A stretch of DNA of 64,000 nt from Pachyseris speciosa (taxonomy: Eukaryota; Cnidaria; Anthozoa; Scleractinia; Pachyseridae), in assembly GCA_016490735.1 (NCBI GenBank), contig JAEMWC010001432.1, positions 70,001 to 134,000 of the forward strand, in the 5' to 3' direction. A program made the translations under genes and the position numbers. This document shows positions 37,140-49,300 of the stretch, in pieces. Under the pieces are notes generated by a model that had not been told where the DNA came from, searched no databases, and saw nothing but the letters and a program-made list of their open reading frames with translations. Positions within the stretch are counted from its first letter, which is position 1; the number at the start of each line of letters is the position of its first letter.

Positions 37140-38504
37140 CCTGCTTAACAGAATCCTCTTTAATGCTTTGAGCTCCTCTTGAATGCTTTGTCCATCTTGG
37201 CGATACACTCCAACACCTTGGTATAATCTTTATCGCTGAACAAGGCTAGAAAAATATGCCTGAAACTTGTCGGTGGGCTTATTTAACTGAACCCTCAAGG
37301 TCTGGCAAGCAGCCTGTAGAAAAGAGGCCTTAGGATCATTGGTACGGAGAGCCTTTTCATAGACGCGGCTTCAGCCATGGAAGCTGCTGTATACTTGTCA
37401 AAATCAGCTTGGCTACGCAGGCCATACTTGGACAAACGTAACATCTGAGAGGAGACGTCCCCTGTAGACTGGCTTTCAAGTGACTCGAGTCTTTTCAGAA
37501 GAGAAGAAACAGTAGTCTAAAAACCGGGGAAAAAAGAGAAAATATACAGAAAATGAAGAAAAGGTACAAACGAGAACGCAGGATAAAGAAACGGATGTGC
37601 TGAATAACGAAGCTGCAAATAAACACAGCCAGAATGCGAAAAACTACAAATTATAGAAAACATTCCACGGGACGGAAAAATCCATTGAGGTAAGCAAAAT
37701 GCACGAAGAAACAAATTTGGAAAAAACGCGCCACGTAAATGGCGAACGTAAAAAATTACAACGCAGCCAAAAAACACAAATGAAACAAAAGAGGAAATGA
37801 CAAGGGAGATAATAGACGAGCTGGGTGCGATGGGAACAAACAAACAAAAGCACAGAGGAATCCAACATATTAAAAAACATTTGCACAATGAGGGGAACGA
37901 AACTTCTCGTGCAGCCTAAAGACTGATAAGCTACAATGCAACAAAACGCACGAGGGAAATATATAACTTCGCAGGGAGCGGAAACAACATCTCATACAAA
38001 AAATGCTGGGAAACGTATCCACAAGTATGAGGCAACAAACAAACATGTGCTGTTGTAACAACGCCAAAACATCCCACGCCACCAAAAGATGGACACAATA
38101 AACTGAATGAATGTGCGCGGGAACAACACTGAACGGAGACAAAATATTTGACAAACATCCCATATAAAATGGGGAACCCAAAACTTCTCATGCAGCCAAA
38201 ATAAAAACACATTAAATACGAACAAATGCATGAGGAAAAAGACCTCGCAGTGAGCGGAAACAACATCTAATACAGAACAACAAACGTATAACAAAATAAG
38301 GAAAACAAAAGTGCGCGAACCGAGGAAGAAAGGCAAGCATATAAAATTTACCTCTTTAACTTGAGAAGTTCCTTCCGCTTGACCAGAAGGGGCAGCTGGC
38401 GGTAGAAGAACAGCAGCGATATTACCTGGCGCGTGAGGCGCTTGGCGTTCAGGCGCCACAGAAGGATCTTGAACGTCTTGCAATTCGGCTTCAGAAGAGG
38501 CCAT
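37140..38504 (-). pseudogene. gag-like region of the DIRS-like element, with an intron
   Basis: Exon 1 (38352-38504) gives 51 codons starting MASSEAELQDVQ and ends at donor GTAAAT. An 835-bp intron follows to acceptor TTTTTAG. Exon 2 starts at 37516 with TTVSSLLKRLESLES and LSKYGLRSQADFDKYT, then decays near 37250. The transition to RT-derived sequence at about 37140 marks a large internal deletion. The acidic, Pro-rich start and coiled segment fit a gag protein, inferred mainly from position. Confidence 0.55.
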
Positions 38505-38520
38505 GATGCTACCTACCTGT

Positions 38521-39100
38521 AAGGGCTGGTTCACACGTGCTACGCAAATGCAAATGCAAGTGCAAGCGCAAATGAAAACGACGTTCACACGTCGAACGCA
38601 AACGCAAGGAAGGTGAGATACGCAAGCGCAGTCGAAGTCTTTTTCAAGATGGCGGACGAGACGGAGGTTTTGATACTACTACTTTTCCTGCTTTTCGCTT
38701 ACCGACTGATAAAGAGACGAAAAAGACGTGTCCAGACGTTTTTATCGCGTACAAAGTATATCGTTAGAATATAGTAGGATTAGTTCCTACTTTGTGAAGG
38801 TTCCACCTTGATATTAAAACTGGCAGGGGAAATAAACCGCGCTGGGTAAAAGGGGTGTCCCTTATGTGTTTTAATATTTCATATTATGGGTTTGTTGCTT
38901 TAAACGGAATTAAAAAAAAAACAGTGAGAAATCCCCAACCGAACGCGCACCCGTGGAAGACGCCATCTTGGGTTGAACCTCAACCATGGAGGCATGGAAC
39001 AAGTGTTTTGTTACCTTGCGTTTGCATTTGCGGTTGCGTTGCCCTGGTTCACACGTGTGAAATACAAACGCAAGCGCAAATGCAAGCGCAAGAAAATGAA
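38521..39100 (+). mobile_element. PIF/Harbinger-derived remnant with a transposase N-terminal stub
   Basis: Many GCAAATGCAAGCG-type subrepeats surround two GGTTCACACGTG copies. An ORF at 38649-38774 gives 41 residues starting MADETEVLILLLFLLF followed by KRRKRR. A Leu-rich start then a basic run is typical of PIF/Harbinger transposase N-termini. The catalytic part is deleted. Boundaries are uncertain and two elements may be fused. Confidence 0.45.
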
Positions 39101-39789
39101 AATTTTTCCATTTCTTGCGTCGGCGCTTTTTAAAGATTTTATAATCACAATTTTAGGTCCTGAAGTGTTTATCCATTTTTTCTTCTTTTTTTATTTCTTT
39201 CGGAGCACTATTCATAGTGCTTTATATATATATATATATATTTTAAATTTTAAGTTTATAGCGCTGTATTAAGTTTTCACTATAGTTAACGGGCTACGCT
39301 CAAGCGACCCCGTCATACTATTTTAACTGTATATAGCATACAAAAGTTTTAACTGCTGCATTAGTTTTGAACGTCATTTTTTATTTGAACCATCCCATCC
39401 AGGCCCACAGATATGATGCAGGTGGGAAGTTTGGTTAGCAGAAAAGAGGGGTAAGTATTGCTGTAGGTGCAGCCCAGAGTACCTCTACCTTCTTGCAACA
39501 TATATAGCTTGAAAAAACGCACAGCTAAATGGGTGAACCAATTATCTCACAACTTGATACTTGATACCTCACCAAATCAAATGGAATCGAAATATCGAGG
39601 AAAAGCTACAATTGATCTTTTCTACACTTGAAGAAGGGCGCATGAAACGTTCGACGTTTGAACCGGTCGTTTCGACAAGATGCCATTTCTCACAGGGAAA
39701 CAATGTCACGTGACATACATTTCGCGCCATTTTTAAGCAAAAAGGAATGCCGCTGACAATATTTCACCACATGCGAACAACAGATACGG

Positions 39790-40010
39790 CGAAGCATAAC
39801 CGGTTACGACATAATAGCATTCTCGTTACGATATAACATTATCAGGTACAACATAATGCAGGATAATCATGGGCATCTGACTACGATATAACGTTACCGA
39901 TCACGACATAATGGCATTGTGGTTACACTGAATATAAGGTCACCGGGTGCAACATAACAGCATACTGGGTACGATAAGACAGTAAACCGGCAAACATAAT
40001 ACAATACACC
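39790..40010. repeat. Degenerate tandem array of a GGTTACGACATAATAGCAT-like unit
   Basis: About ten related units contain TACGAxATAAxxxCAT or GTACAACATAA. Examples are GTTACGACATAATAGCAT, GTTACGATATAACATTAT, GGTACAACATAATGC and ATCACGACATAATGGCAT. Spacing is roughly 20-30 bp and divergence is high. No coding frame. Confidence 0.55.
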
Positions 40011-41029
40011 ATATGGTACGATCCAATGACATTTTTGTCCGATATTCCCCTCCATAGCAACCTACCTACCTACCTACCATTTCTATGACAATCTAGCCCA
40101 CTCTTACAATAATGTGGTCTTTTATTCATGTTTTCAACGGGTACATGTAGATTTAAATATATGAAAAGAAGTGTTGTATCAAGCTCGCAGGAACAGCGAC
40201 ATTTTTTGACAGGACAGCTTCAAAAACTACTGTAGTACTGTGATCTATTCATTGTTACACTAATATTTAGATTTTGGGCCATTTTGGCCTGGAAAATCAT
40301 TAATTTCTTTTGTATTTCCGTTTTGAATGCTTAGAGAATTTTAAAAGTTTGATCTAATGACCAATCAGGTGCTCTGATCTAACATGCTACTGAATTTGGT
40401 GTCAACTCAATGCGTGGCAAAGTCAGTTGTGTATTCATGCTATTGCTACATAATCAGGGAGAGAAGACAAGGCAGCGAGTGAGGTTGTCAGGCTGGAATC
40501 ACAGGTGACTTTTTTGTTATTTTGAGTGATAATTTCAGTAGAATTGACGAGTCTCCTTCCTTTACCCAGCAAGACACAAAATAACCTCAAAAATCACAAA
40601 TCTGTCTGTCATTTCCTATAATAGCAGTCCTGTCTCATAAGGATAGTACAGGTTTAACGATTCCTGCCTCTATTTTTTTTCCAGGCTTATTTGGAGACTA
40701 CAGCTTCGATCAAGTGAGTGTTAAACCTACTCCAGTTCTCCTCAGTAGGGTTGTTGGTATAACTCGCTCCACAAAGCTTTTCACTTTCTTTGTTTGCTGT
40801 ATTGAGGAACGATTAAAGTAAAGTAAAGGAAAGTGTAAAGTGTAAAGTTTAAAGACAGATATTATATAAGAAAAAAATTACAACTACTGCAATTAAAAGT
40901 TCAATAGTACGATTTTACTGATTCCATCTCACTACTTTGGATCTGCCTAGGGGCTTAATTTTGTTCACAGAAAAATTCAGGTTTTGCATGAGTAATGATC
41001 GCGCAGGACACTTACTCTCACTGCGTATC

Positions 41030-41060
<31 letters not shown>

Positions 41061-41422
41061 AGAGTCAGTATCCACAAACTGACGATTATACCGAAAAGAC
41101 AAAAGAGTTTGTTTAGGCGATCTCAGTATCGAAGTTAGATAGAATGAATAGAGGTAACTATCTTTGTACGTTAATGTGTGCATTTGTTTATTTTTATACT
41201 ACAACTTAAATATCTAGTTACTGTTTACCATCCGCACGGCTCAGTCGCTCAGCGCGATTAGGTTTGCTATTTCTGAGTGGCTGTGCTCTCTTTTTTTTTT
41301 CACAATTATTTCCTTTAAACTATTCTACTCCTTTCGTATCAAGAGCACAATAAAGATTGTTGATGTCAATCGTGCAGAATATCTCCTGAGTCAACTCGGC
41401 CTAAAGCCTCGTCGGTAGACGA
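40011..41422. other. Upstream region of sulfotransferase paralogue 2
   Basis: Short repeats (ACCT at about 40060, TTTA at about 41035-41060) and an AGTAAAGTAAAG-rich run at 40815-40850 are visible. A short segment, CCAG then 26 bases then GTGAGTG, at about 40691-40720 could be a 5'-UTR exon. No coding gene. Confidence 0.35.
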
Positions 41423-41952
41423 CAGGGTCTGTCGGATTATGCTCGTAAAATAGAGTATTATGCTTTCGGGTGTCACCCGTGAAAGAAGGGCATCATGCTC
41501 AAAGTTATACTCGGCTGGAGGTATAATGCCGGACTAAAATGACACTTCCACCCCACCCCCATAGGCCCGTACCTATTATTAAACATTCCTAGTCTTTCAT
41601 TTTTGAAAGAAATGTCAGACAATAATTATCCAGTTTAACATTTGATGAACCAAAGTTGTTAAAAACTAACAGCATCGAAAAGTAAGTTACAAACAACAAA
41701 GTCTCTCGTAACTTATTGCTTTCTAGGATTATAGCACTTACATGTACCTTTATCCAGTTCCTAAAATATTCCCTCTTTTATCAACTTTGTACATTCTAGC
41801 TGGAGTTGCTGGTAAAATTTGCATACAAATTCATAGTTTTCAGAAACAACAGCATTATGCTGCAAAAATATTAGTATTATGCAGCATTATGCATGATGCT
41901 CCAGATATAGTATTGTGCTCAAAAGTATGCCGACATAATCCGACAGACCCTG
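41423..41952. mobile_element. hAT-like MITE, 8-bp target duplication
   Basis: Inverted ends CAGGGTCTGTCGGATTATG and CATAATCCGACAGACCCTG are flanked by an exact GTAGACGA duplication (41415-41422 and 41953-41960). The CAGxG-type start and 8-bp duplication fit hAT. No transposase. Confidence 0.8.
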
Positions 41953-42569
41953 GTAGACGATATTCGGCGCGATTTCCCAGGATAATGTTAAATAATGTTT
42001 TTTACTAGACAGAAGGGATGAAACTTAAAAACTAGCCGTGCGTTTTTTTTTCGAGTTGCAATCTGTTTCCATCCCGACAATCTGTAGGAAAGGAGACTTA
42101 TTTTTTTATTTGACTGCGGTAGTATCATTTTCGGGCTTTATTACTGCTTAATTAAAGGGGCACTGTCTGAAAATTCTTGTCATGAGTTGTTCAAATCGCG
42201 AGGAAGTACTTTTTCTATTATGCGAGCGGCCCATTTAACACGAAGAAGTAGATTCTAATTATTTCTTGGACAGAAAGGAAAGCAGTATTTTATGGCGATT
42301 TTTCCAGGACACAATGACTTACTTACAAAACTTACTTTTTGAAGTTGCAATCCGCTTCCTCCTCGTCATCTATGGCGACAGCGGAAAACCGCCGCAAATA
42401 GTTCCAATGCACATATTAAGTACTTCGTAGGAAAACAGTAAAATGTTTCAAGTGTTTCACTTAGCAGACGCATGTTTGGGTTGAGACCCAAATTACGTGG
42501 CAGTGCCCCTTTAATGACAGAATTGAATGAAACTGGTTCATTCAAGGTGTATATTTTCTGATTCCCCAG

Positions 42570-43817
42570 AAAGAAGTTTTAAAAACAAGCCTTGGAGCAA
42601 GGGACATCATATCTAAAACCTTGATCGCTGTAGTCATGCGCATCACCCACTTATTTGTGGTCCTTTTGTGTTTCTCGTCATCGTTCTTGGTCTACATCAT
42701 ATTTTCAACCGAGCGTTTCGTGTCACTATGGAAACCAAGGCAAGGAAGGTGGTCTAGTAGCACAGAAGTGGATTTTCATGTTGAAGGTGTTTTAAAAGGA
42801 GAACAACAACAAAGGACAGCAGCAAACCTACGAACGGAGAAAGCAACCTTCGACAAAAACGTGGCAGATGAAAGTAAACCACTATCTCAGAGGTCTGGAA
42901 TAAGGAAAAGTGTGATCATATTGAGTGCAGGCAGAAGTGGATCGTCATTTCTTGGAGAGATTTTTAACATCAATTCGCATGTGATGTTTTTGTTTGAGCC
43001 ATTAGGAACTCTTCTCTCCAAGTTATTCAAAGGGAAGAAGTTTGCAGGAAGAAACGAGGCGAAACCCTATGCAGAAACTTCCATCAAAGTAATCAACAGT
43101 TTACTTCAATGTGACTTTGGTGATATCACAAATTCAACTCTAGAGGCATTTTCTCATCACGTTTTTCGCAGACGTAGTAAAGCGCTCGCCGGGAGGTACT
43201 TCCTTTCGAAGACCCTGCTCAGTAACGTTTGCAATTCCCATAACCATACAGCTGTGAAGATTTTGACGGCCCGGCTACCAAACCAAACGATGCATACTTT
43301 GAAGGAGCTGTTTAATCAGCCTGACCGTTATGAAGTAAAGTTAATCCACTTGGTTCGTGATCCCAGGGCTGTAGCGAACTCTAGGGTTTTAGCTAAGTGG
43401 ATAAAGGGCTACGAGGATCCAAACCTGGGTGAACGTCTCAAACCCATCTGCAATCTTCCACTGAATAATATACGGTTTGGTTTGATTTCTCCTCCTCATT
43501 GGCTTAAAAATCGTTATAAAGTGATTCGTTACGAAGATCTTGTGCTGAATGCGGTAAATATGGCAAAGGAACTGTATAAATTCGTGGAAATAGATTGGTC
43601 AATGGACGTTGAAGAGTGGATACACGAACATATAGTTACTGAGAACATCGCAGAGGGGACTGGTAGAAAGAATATCTTTTCACTTTACAGAAATCCTTCC
43701 GCTGTTATGGAGAAATGGAAAAGTGCCCCCGAGGCTTTCATAAAAGCCGTGGAAGATAGCTGTGGTGATCTTATGAACTTTCTTGGATACGAAAAGTTTA
43801 CTAGAAAGGGAGCATAA
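42570..43817 (+). CDS. Carbohydrate sulfotransferase, paralogue 2
   Basis: The 393-residue enzyme runs from ATG 42636 to 43817; the feature includes the presumed exon start after acceptor TTCCCCAG at 42569. It closely matches paralogue 1 throughout: anchor at about residues 6-23, 5'-phosphosulfate loop SAGRSGSSFLG at 97-107 and 3'-phosphate motif LVRDPRA from 239. The conserved tail SAPEAFIKAVEDSCGDLMN is also present. Compared with paralogue 1 it has a shorter stem and lacks a roughly ten-residue segment holding two cysteines (Cys206 and Cys210 of paralogue 1). The frame is intact, so it is probably active. The -SH-pair loss could alter folding or specificity. Substrate cannot be assigned. 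Confidence 0.88.
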   Translation, partial: KEVLKTSLGARDIISKTLIAVVMRITHLFVVLLCFSSSFLVYIIFSTERFVSLWKPRQGRWSSSTEVDFHVEGVLKGEQQQRTAANLRTEKATFDKNVADESKPLSQRSGIRKSVIILSAGRSGSSFLGEIFNINSHVMFLFEPLGTLLSKLFKGKKFAGRNEAKPYAETSIKVINSLLQCDFGDITNSTLEAFSHHVFRRRSKALAGRYFLSKTLLSNVCNSHNHTAVKILTARLPNQTMHTLKELFNQPDRYEVKLIHLVRDPRAVANSRVLAKWIKGYEDPNLGERLKPICNLPLNNIRFGLISPPHWLKNRYKVIRYEDLVLNAVNMAKELYKFVEIDWSMDVEEWIHEHIVTENIAEGTGRKNIFSLYRNPSAVMEKWKSAPEAFIKAVEDSCGDLMNFLGYEKFTRKGA

Positions 43818-43929
43818 GAATAGAATATTTCTTCGCGAATGTTAAGCAAGAACTATTGTACGTTTTTAGGGTGAATGATGCTGGTCGACTTGTTTGTAAC
43901 ATTGCTTCTGGGGCAAGCGCGAGACTCTA

Positions 43930-44150
43930 CTAACAACAACAACAACAACAACAATTTATTAAAGTACGTCCTTAAAGTTACATGGCATTACCTAAAATAA
44001 AATATAATAAAAAAATAAAATTTAAAGTGAAATAACATAGACAATAATACAAATAACAGATTGGACGTGATTTTGTTTTGTACGATGCTTCATGTCTAAT
44101 ATTCATTGTTTGAAAGAGAAAAGCAGGAATAAGTCTACTTAACAATTAGA
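43930..44150. repeat. (AAC)n-tailed retro-repeat fragment
   Basis: About 24 bp of AAC triplets lead into AATTTATTAAAGTACGTCC and AT-rich sequence. It sits between the sulfotransferase and the viral element, and neither end is sharply defined. The left terminus of the viral element should lie near here, but no terminal inverted repeat can be confirmed because the other end is outside the window. Confidence 0.5.
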
Positions 44151-44195
44151 TTATGAGCTCGCTTCGCTCGTCGGGGGTACTGCGCTCCGGTTGTA

Positions 44196-45480
44196 TTGAA
44201 TCAATTCACCCTATACTACTCAGCACCTGAGGAGCGAAGGGACGAGGGGCAACAACAACAACAAAGAGGCAAAAACAAGAAACAAAAGCGCCAACAAAAA
44301 CAGCCATGTTGCGGGGTCACCCTATTAGAGAGAGGGGTGTGTGGGGCGAGAGCGATGGAAGACAAACCACCAACCCTATTAGAGAGAGGGGAGGGTGGGG
44401 TAAGATTGATGGAAGACAGGGCAGGTTCGATGGAAGACCAACCACCGGTGCCGCTCCCTCGCAGAAAGCGCCCCTCAAAAAATTTTCGCCCTGAATATAC
44501 CCCCGCCATGACAGACGCGTCGCAGCAAAGCCTTCTGGCGGAGTTCGACCCTTTGTACCCACCAACGAGAACGGACCCCAAACAAATTACCAAACAATGC
44601 AAGCAACACTATTTGGCGACCCCACACGCGAAGGGGTGGAAACCCAAAGCGGTCGCCGTTCCACTAAATGGAGGGTCAGCAAAAACCTCAACAGAGACAG
44701 GACGCAAACCCTCATGAACAAGATAAACGAAGTAGCCAACAGCTCCTTTTACGTAAGGTATTCATATCACTATTGGCTGAGGAACATCAATGATGACTCT
44801 CTAATGTTGTATTATAACAATGGTCGGGAAAATTCACGTTGGATCAACCATCGTTCCGATGCTGAAACCTGGCTGCGAGAAAAGTAGGAAGAGCGACTGT
44901 TTCAAGAACCACTTGAAAGACCGAACACACAATGGGTTTACTAGGCCCCTTCTGACGTCTTCGTCAAGATCGTGTACACCCGGCAACCACTGTTGGGAAC
45001 AGGTCCTCTGCCCGATTGGCTGCGCGCATTGGCACATGGGCGTCACGGCCCAATGGTGTGTTTGGACACATATCAAGACAACCTTTGCCTTTGGAGATGT
45101 CTCGCGGTTCATCAAGGAGCAAGACCCGATCGATGCACAAAAAGGCACGTGAATTGGCAAAGAGTTCTTATCAACTTGAAACTGTTGCACATGATTGTCC
45201 AAAAACTTCACTTGATGAGCTTGACAAAGTCGAACAACATTTCAACCACGAAAAGCCCGTTTCCGATTGGTTGGGAATTCGCGTGTATGAACCTGAAAAA
45301 CAAGGCGATGAAATTAATTGGCGACTCCAACCCAAAACTCACAAACGTTCTCACAACTGGGGTCTTTGAGGGTCACACGTTTGTTGTGAAGAAGATTGAA
45401 CGTTTGGGTCAAAACTACATTAGTCCGCACTGCCAAACAAGATCCACGATGGCATGCAATCTGCAACGGCACATCGCAAC
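44196..45480 (+). pseudogene. PolB N-terminal region, left of the LINE
   Basis: A Gln/Lys-rich start (44196-44717) contains two in-frame 18-residue repeats beginning TLLERG (44321-44374 and 44375-44428). The frame then shifts (44597-44887) to a block with FYVRYSYHYWLRN and YYNNGRENSRWINH, and shifts again through a cysteine-containing stretch. It ends in RELAKSSYQLETV and DWLGIRVYEPE, which lie in the segment duplicated around the LINE. This corresponds to the long non-catalytic N-terminus of Maverick-type polymerases. The true start is not determinable. Joining of these frames is inference. Confidence 0.6.
45119..45480 (+). repeat. Left copy of long direct repeat flanking the LINE
   Basis: 362 bp starting GCAAGACCCGATCGATGCAC and ending GGCACATCGCAAC. 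It matches 50239-50601 except for one missing A and two substitutions (C/G near 45273 and C/T near 45357). It is PolB sequence on both sides of the LINE, so this is best read as a target-site duplication. Confidence 0.9.
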
Positions 45481-45778
45481 AAAGTTTCTAAATCACAAAG
45501 ACAAGGCAAAGTTATATAAAGCACGAGTTCAACTTAGGAATGTAACTCTGTCTACCCTCTTCCCGAGCTACTCGGCAACCGGTCTAGCTGGGCAGCGAAT
45601 TTTTATCAACGAGAATTTAACGAGATACTGCAGCGACATGATGAAACTTGCCATTGAGAAACGCAAGGACGGGAAAATCCTAAGCACTTGGTCACTGGAT
45701 GGAAGGATCTTTATTAAAACTTCTCCCAGCGGACGACCAAGGCAGATGTTTTCGAATGAGGAAATCAAGGAACTCTGA
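45481..45778 (+). pseudogene. LINE ORF1, C-terminal fragment
   Basis: About 98 codons include FINENLTRYCSDMMKLA and WSLDGRIFIKTS, and end at TGA 45776-45778. The pattern (NENL, then W-x-x-DG-x-IFVK, then a short polar tail) is typical of the ORF1 C-terminus in L1-like LINEs and some related elements. The N-terminal coiled coil was lost by 5' truncation. By chance the frame is open into upstream PolB sequence, so automatic callers would report one 268-codon chimera from 44972. Confidence 0.65.
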
Positions 45779-46324
45779 TGTTTATTTTTGTTTTGTTTTC
45801 CAACCATCGTGTTATTGTCTGACTTCTTTATAATCCTTGGAGAAACGTAAGTTGATAGCATAATTGCAAAGCTTTCGCAAGGAGTAGCGCGGGTAGGTGG
45901 TGCATACATGAGTAGTTTTATGTGTAGTTACTTTATGCTGATTTCGTTGTACTGCAAAATGTTTGGCCTTTGTGTGTTTTTTCCTTGTCTTACCTTGATT
46001 CGAGATCTTTGTTTGATACACGCAAATTCAATTTCGCTGTTTTTTGTGAGCGGAGACAAAGCTCAAAGAGGTGCAAACTTTAGCACACACGCAATTGCGA
46101 GTTGTTTAATAGTACTACCGGGTATTAAGATTTACAGTACTGTTTCTTTCATATTAATAAGCACACCCATCTAGCCGGAAAAAAAACAACCTCGATTTGC
46201 AGGGAAGACTTTGCAGCCAGCAGCTCTAAAATATTACACGGTCTATTTATTTATTTATTTATTTATTTCAAAGAAAAGAAAACACCCATTCGCTTTACAT
46301 CTAATTTAGTCACAAACTAAAGAC

Positions 46325-49300
46325 ATGACTACTCCTTTTACAGCCTCTTTTTGTTCTTTGAATGTCAGAGGGCTAAATCAAACACGTAAGCGAAGACAGC
46401 TTTTCAGATGGCTGCACAATAACAAATTCGATATTGTATTCTTGCAGGAAACTTATTCAACTGAAAGCGTAGAAAACATATGGATATCTGAATGGGGTGG
46501 GAAAATTTATTTCTGTCATGGTACAAGCCATTCGAGAGGTGTAATGATTCTTTTCAATCCCAGATTAGCTGCTCTGGTCAACAACATGGAAGCAGATAAA
46601 AACGGAAGATATTTACTTCTTCAAACAACTATTTCTGATACCACCTTCCAATTGTGTAACATCTACAGTCCCAACAATAACTCCGACCAGAAAACTTTTT
46701 TCTCGAGCATTCTAGACGTCCTAAGAAAACGTTCGGAGATTAAAATTATAATCGGTGGAGATTTCAATTGCGCTCTAACACCACGGGACAAACTGGGAGG
46801 GGCTGCAGTGGAAAGGAAAAACAATGTAATTAGCGAGATTACCAAATTGTGCGACTTGTTAAAACTTCAAGATGTTTGGAGATGTCAGCACCCTAATGAA
46901 TCACAATTTACATGGCGCGACAAGGCCTTTAAAGTACAATGTAGATTGGATTACTGGTTGGTTTATAAAGAATTGTCACGCATCGTGATTAATACCGAAA
47001 TGAAAAGCTCCACATTAACAGATCATTCTGCAATAACACTGACACTTCAGTCTAAGGGTTACGCTCAAAGAGGACCCGGATTTTGGAAATTTAATAATTC
47101 TCTCCTGGATGATTATGTCTTCGTTGAACAACTTTACAATATGATACCTGCGTACAAAAATAAATACAACTATCTCACTGACAAAGGTCTTTACTGGGAC
47201 ATGATAAAAATGGAAATAAGAGGTTTCTGCGTGCAGTACTCAAAAAGGAAAAATAGAGAACGCAGGAACACAGAGAAAGATCTTTCTGATCAAATTGATG
47301 CTTTAATGAAGGCTCTTGCTACAAATAGGTCAAAAGAGAACATCACTAAATTATATAGGCTCAGATCGGAGCTTAATAAGATCATCGAGCACAGAACTAA
47401 CGGTGCTATTATTAGAAGCAGAACAAGGTGGCATGAGCAAGGTGAAAAAAATACTAAATATTTTTTGAATTTAGAAAAACGACAAAACGCCAAAACATAT
47501 TTTTCGAAACTTAAAACCCAAGATGGTCTTGAAATAACGAATGCAGATGAAATTTTAAAATGTTAAAAGTTATTTTATAAAAACCTTTACACGGCTGTAC
47601 CTCGTGAAAACCTTAATGATAAAATGTTCTTTGAAAACCAAAACCTTCCTAAATTGAACGAAGTCGAACTGGAAGAATTAGAAAGACCACTGACGAAGGA
47701 AGAGTGTTTTGAAACCCTAAAATCGAGCTCCAAAGGTAAATGTCCAGGAAGTGATGGATTTACAGTAGAATTTTATCTACATTTCTGGCCCATACTAGGG
47801 GAGGAAATGGTTCAAAGCTTCAATCAAGCCTTGATATATGGTCATCTCAATATAACCCAGAGACAAGGAATAATCAAAGTTGTGCCCAAGAAACGAAAAA
47901 ATAGGCTTTACTTAGAAAACTGGAGACCAATATCCCTTCTTAATATCGACTACAAAATAGCAACGAAGACTATAGCAGGTAGAATTTCTAAAGTTCTTCC
48001 CAAACTAATACACGAAGACCAAACCGGATATGTTAAAGACCGTTACATCGGCCAAAACATAAGGCTAGTTAAAGACATAATGAAATTAACATCTTTACAC
48101 AACATTCCCGGTATGGCCATTTTCATCGATTTCAAAAAAGCCTTTGATTCTGTAGATTGGAATTTCCTTGCTAAAGTTCTGGAAGCCTTCAACTTTGGTC
48201 CTCAAATCCAAAAGTGGATTAAGGTGTTCTATACCGACACTAGCAGCTGTGTTATTAACAATGGGCACGCTTCGGAGTTTTTTAACCTGCAAAGAGGAGT
48301 TAGACAAGGCTGTCCTCTATCTGGTATTCTCTTTGTTCTTTGTGCGGAAATTTTAGCTCAGGCAATCAGAAATAGTAATAATATTAAGGGAATACAAATC
48401 TATAACCAGGAATATAAAATATCACAATATGCGGATGATACTACTGCCTTCGTGTCCGATGTATCTTCAGCGGAAAACGTTTTTGAAATATTGCGCATTT
48501 TCCGAGACGTTTCAGGTTTAGAATTAAATAAGTCCAAAACTGAAGGAATGTGGCTAGGGTCGTGTAGATACAACACTTCGACACCTTTTGATATAGCCTG
48601 GCCTTCGGAACCTATATATGCACTAGGAATCTATTTCACTTATAATGAACACATTTCCTTCCAAAAAAACTTTGAGGAAAAATTAATCTCAATGAAGAAA
48701 CTTTTAAATCTTTGGCGGAAAAGAAATCTTACACTGTATGGTCGAATAACCATTCTTAAAAGCCTTGCTCTCTCCAAGCTAGTCTACAATACATCAGTAC
48801 TCACCTTCCCTTTAGAATTTGCAGCTTTGGTTAAAACGGCTATCTCTGAGTTTGTTTGGAATACCAAACCTAAAATCAAACACACCACAATGATTGGTCC
48901 GAAAATTAAAGGTGGCCTAGACCTGCCAGATTTCGAAACAATGAACAACGCCCTTAAGGTCACTTGGATAAAAAGACTAAACGAAAGTAGCGGTAATGCA
49001 AGTTGGAGCCACATACCTCTTTCGCTTTTAAAAGAGGTAGGAGGTTCGTTTTTATTCGAATGCAACTATGATCTAGAATGTCTTAAAGTGTCTATCCCCA
49101 TTAAATTTTACAAAGACATCTTGTATACCTGGCAAACGATAAACCAACATATTCCAGAAAACAAAGAACAAATACTAAACGAAATCCTGTGGAATAATCG
49201 CTTTATTAAAGTTGAAAAGTTCTCTGTCTATTACCAATGTTGGCATAAAGCAGGAGTGATAAGGGTCAAAGATATTTTTTGTGAAAACAACTTCTTAACT

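Noticed and set aside
37870..38588. Cys/Phe-rich leftward frames with membrane-like segments
   Set aside because: They fall in the presumed gag intron between good donor and acceptor sites and contain no conserved domain.
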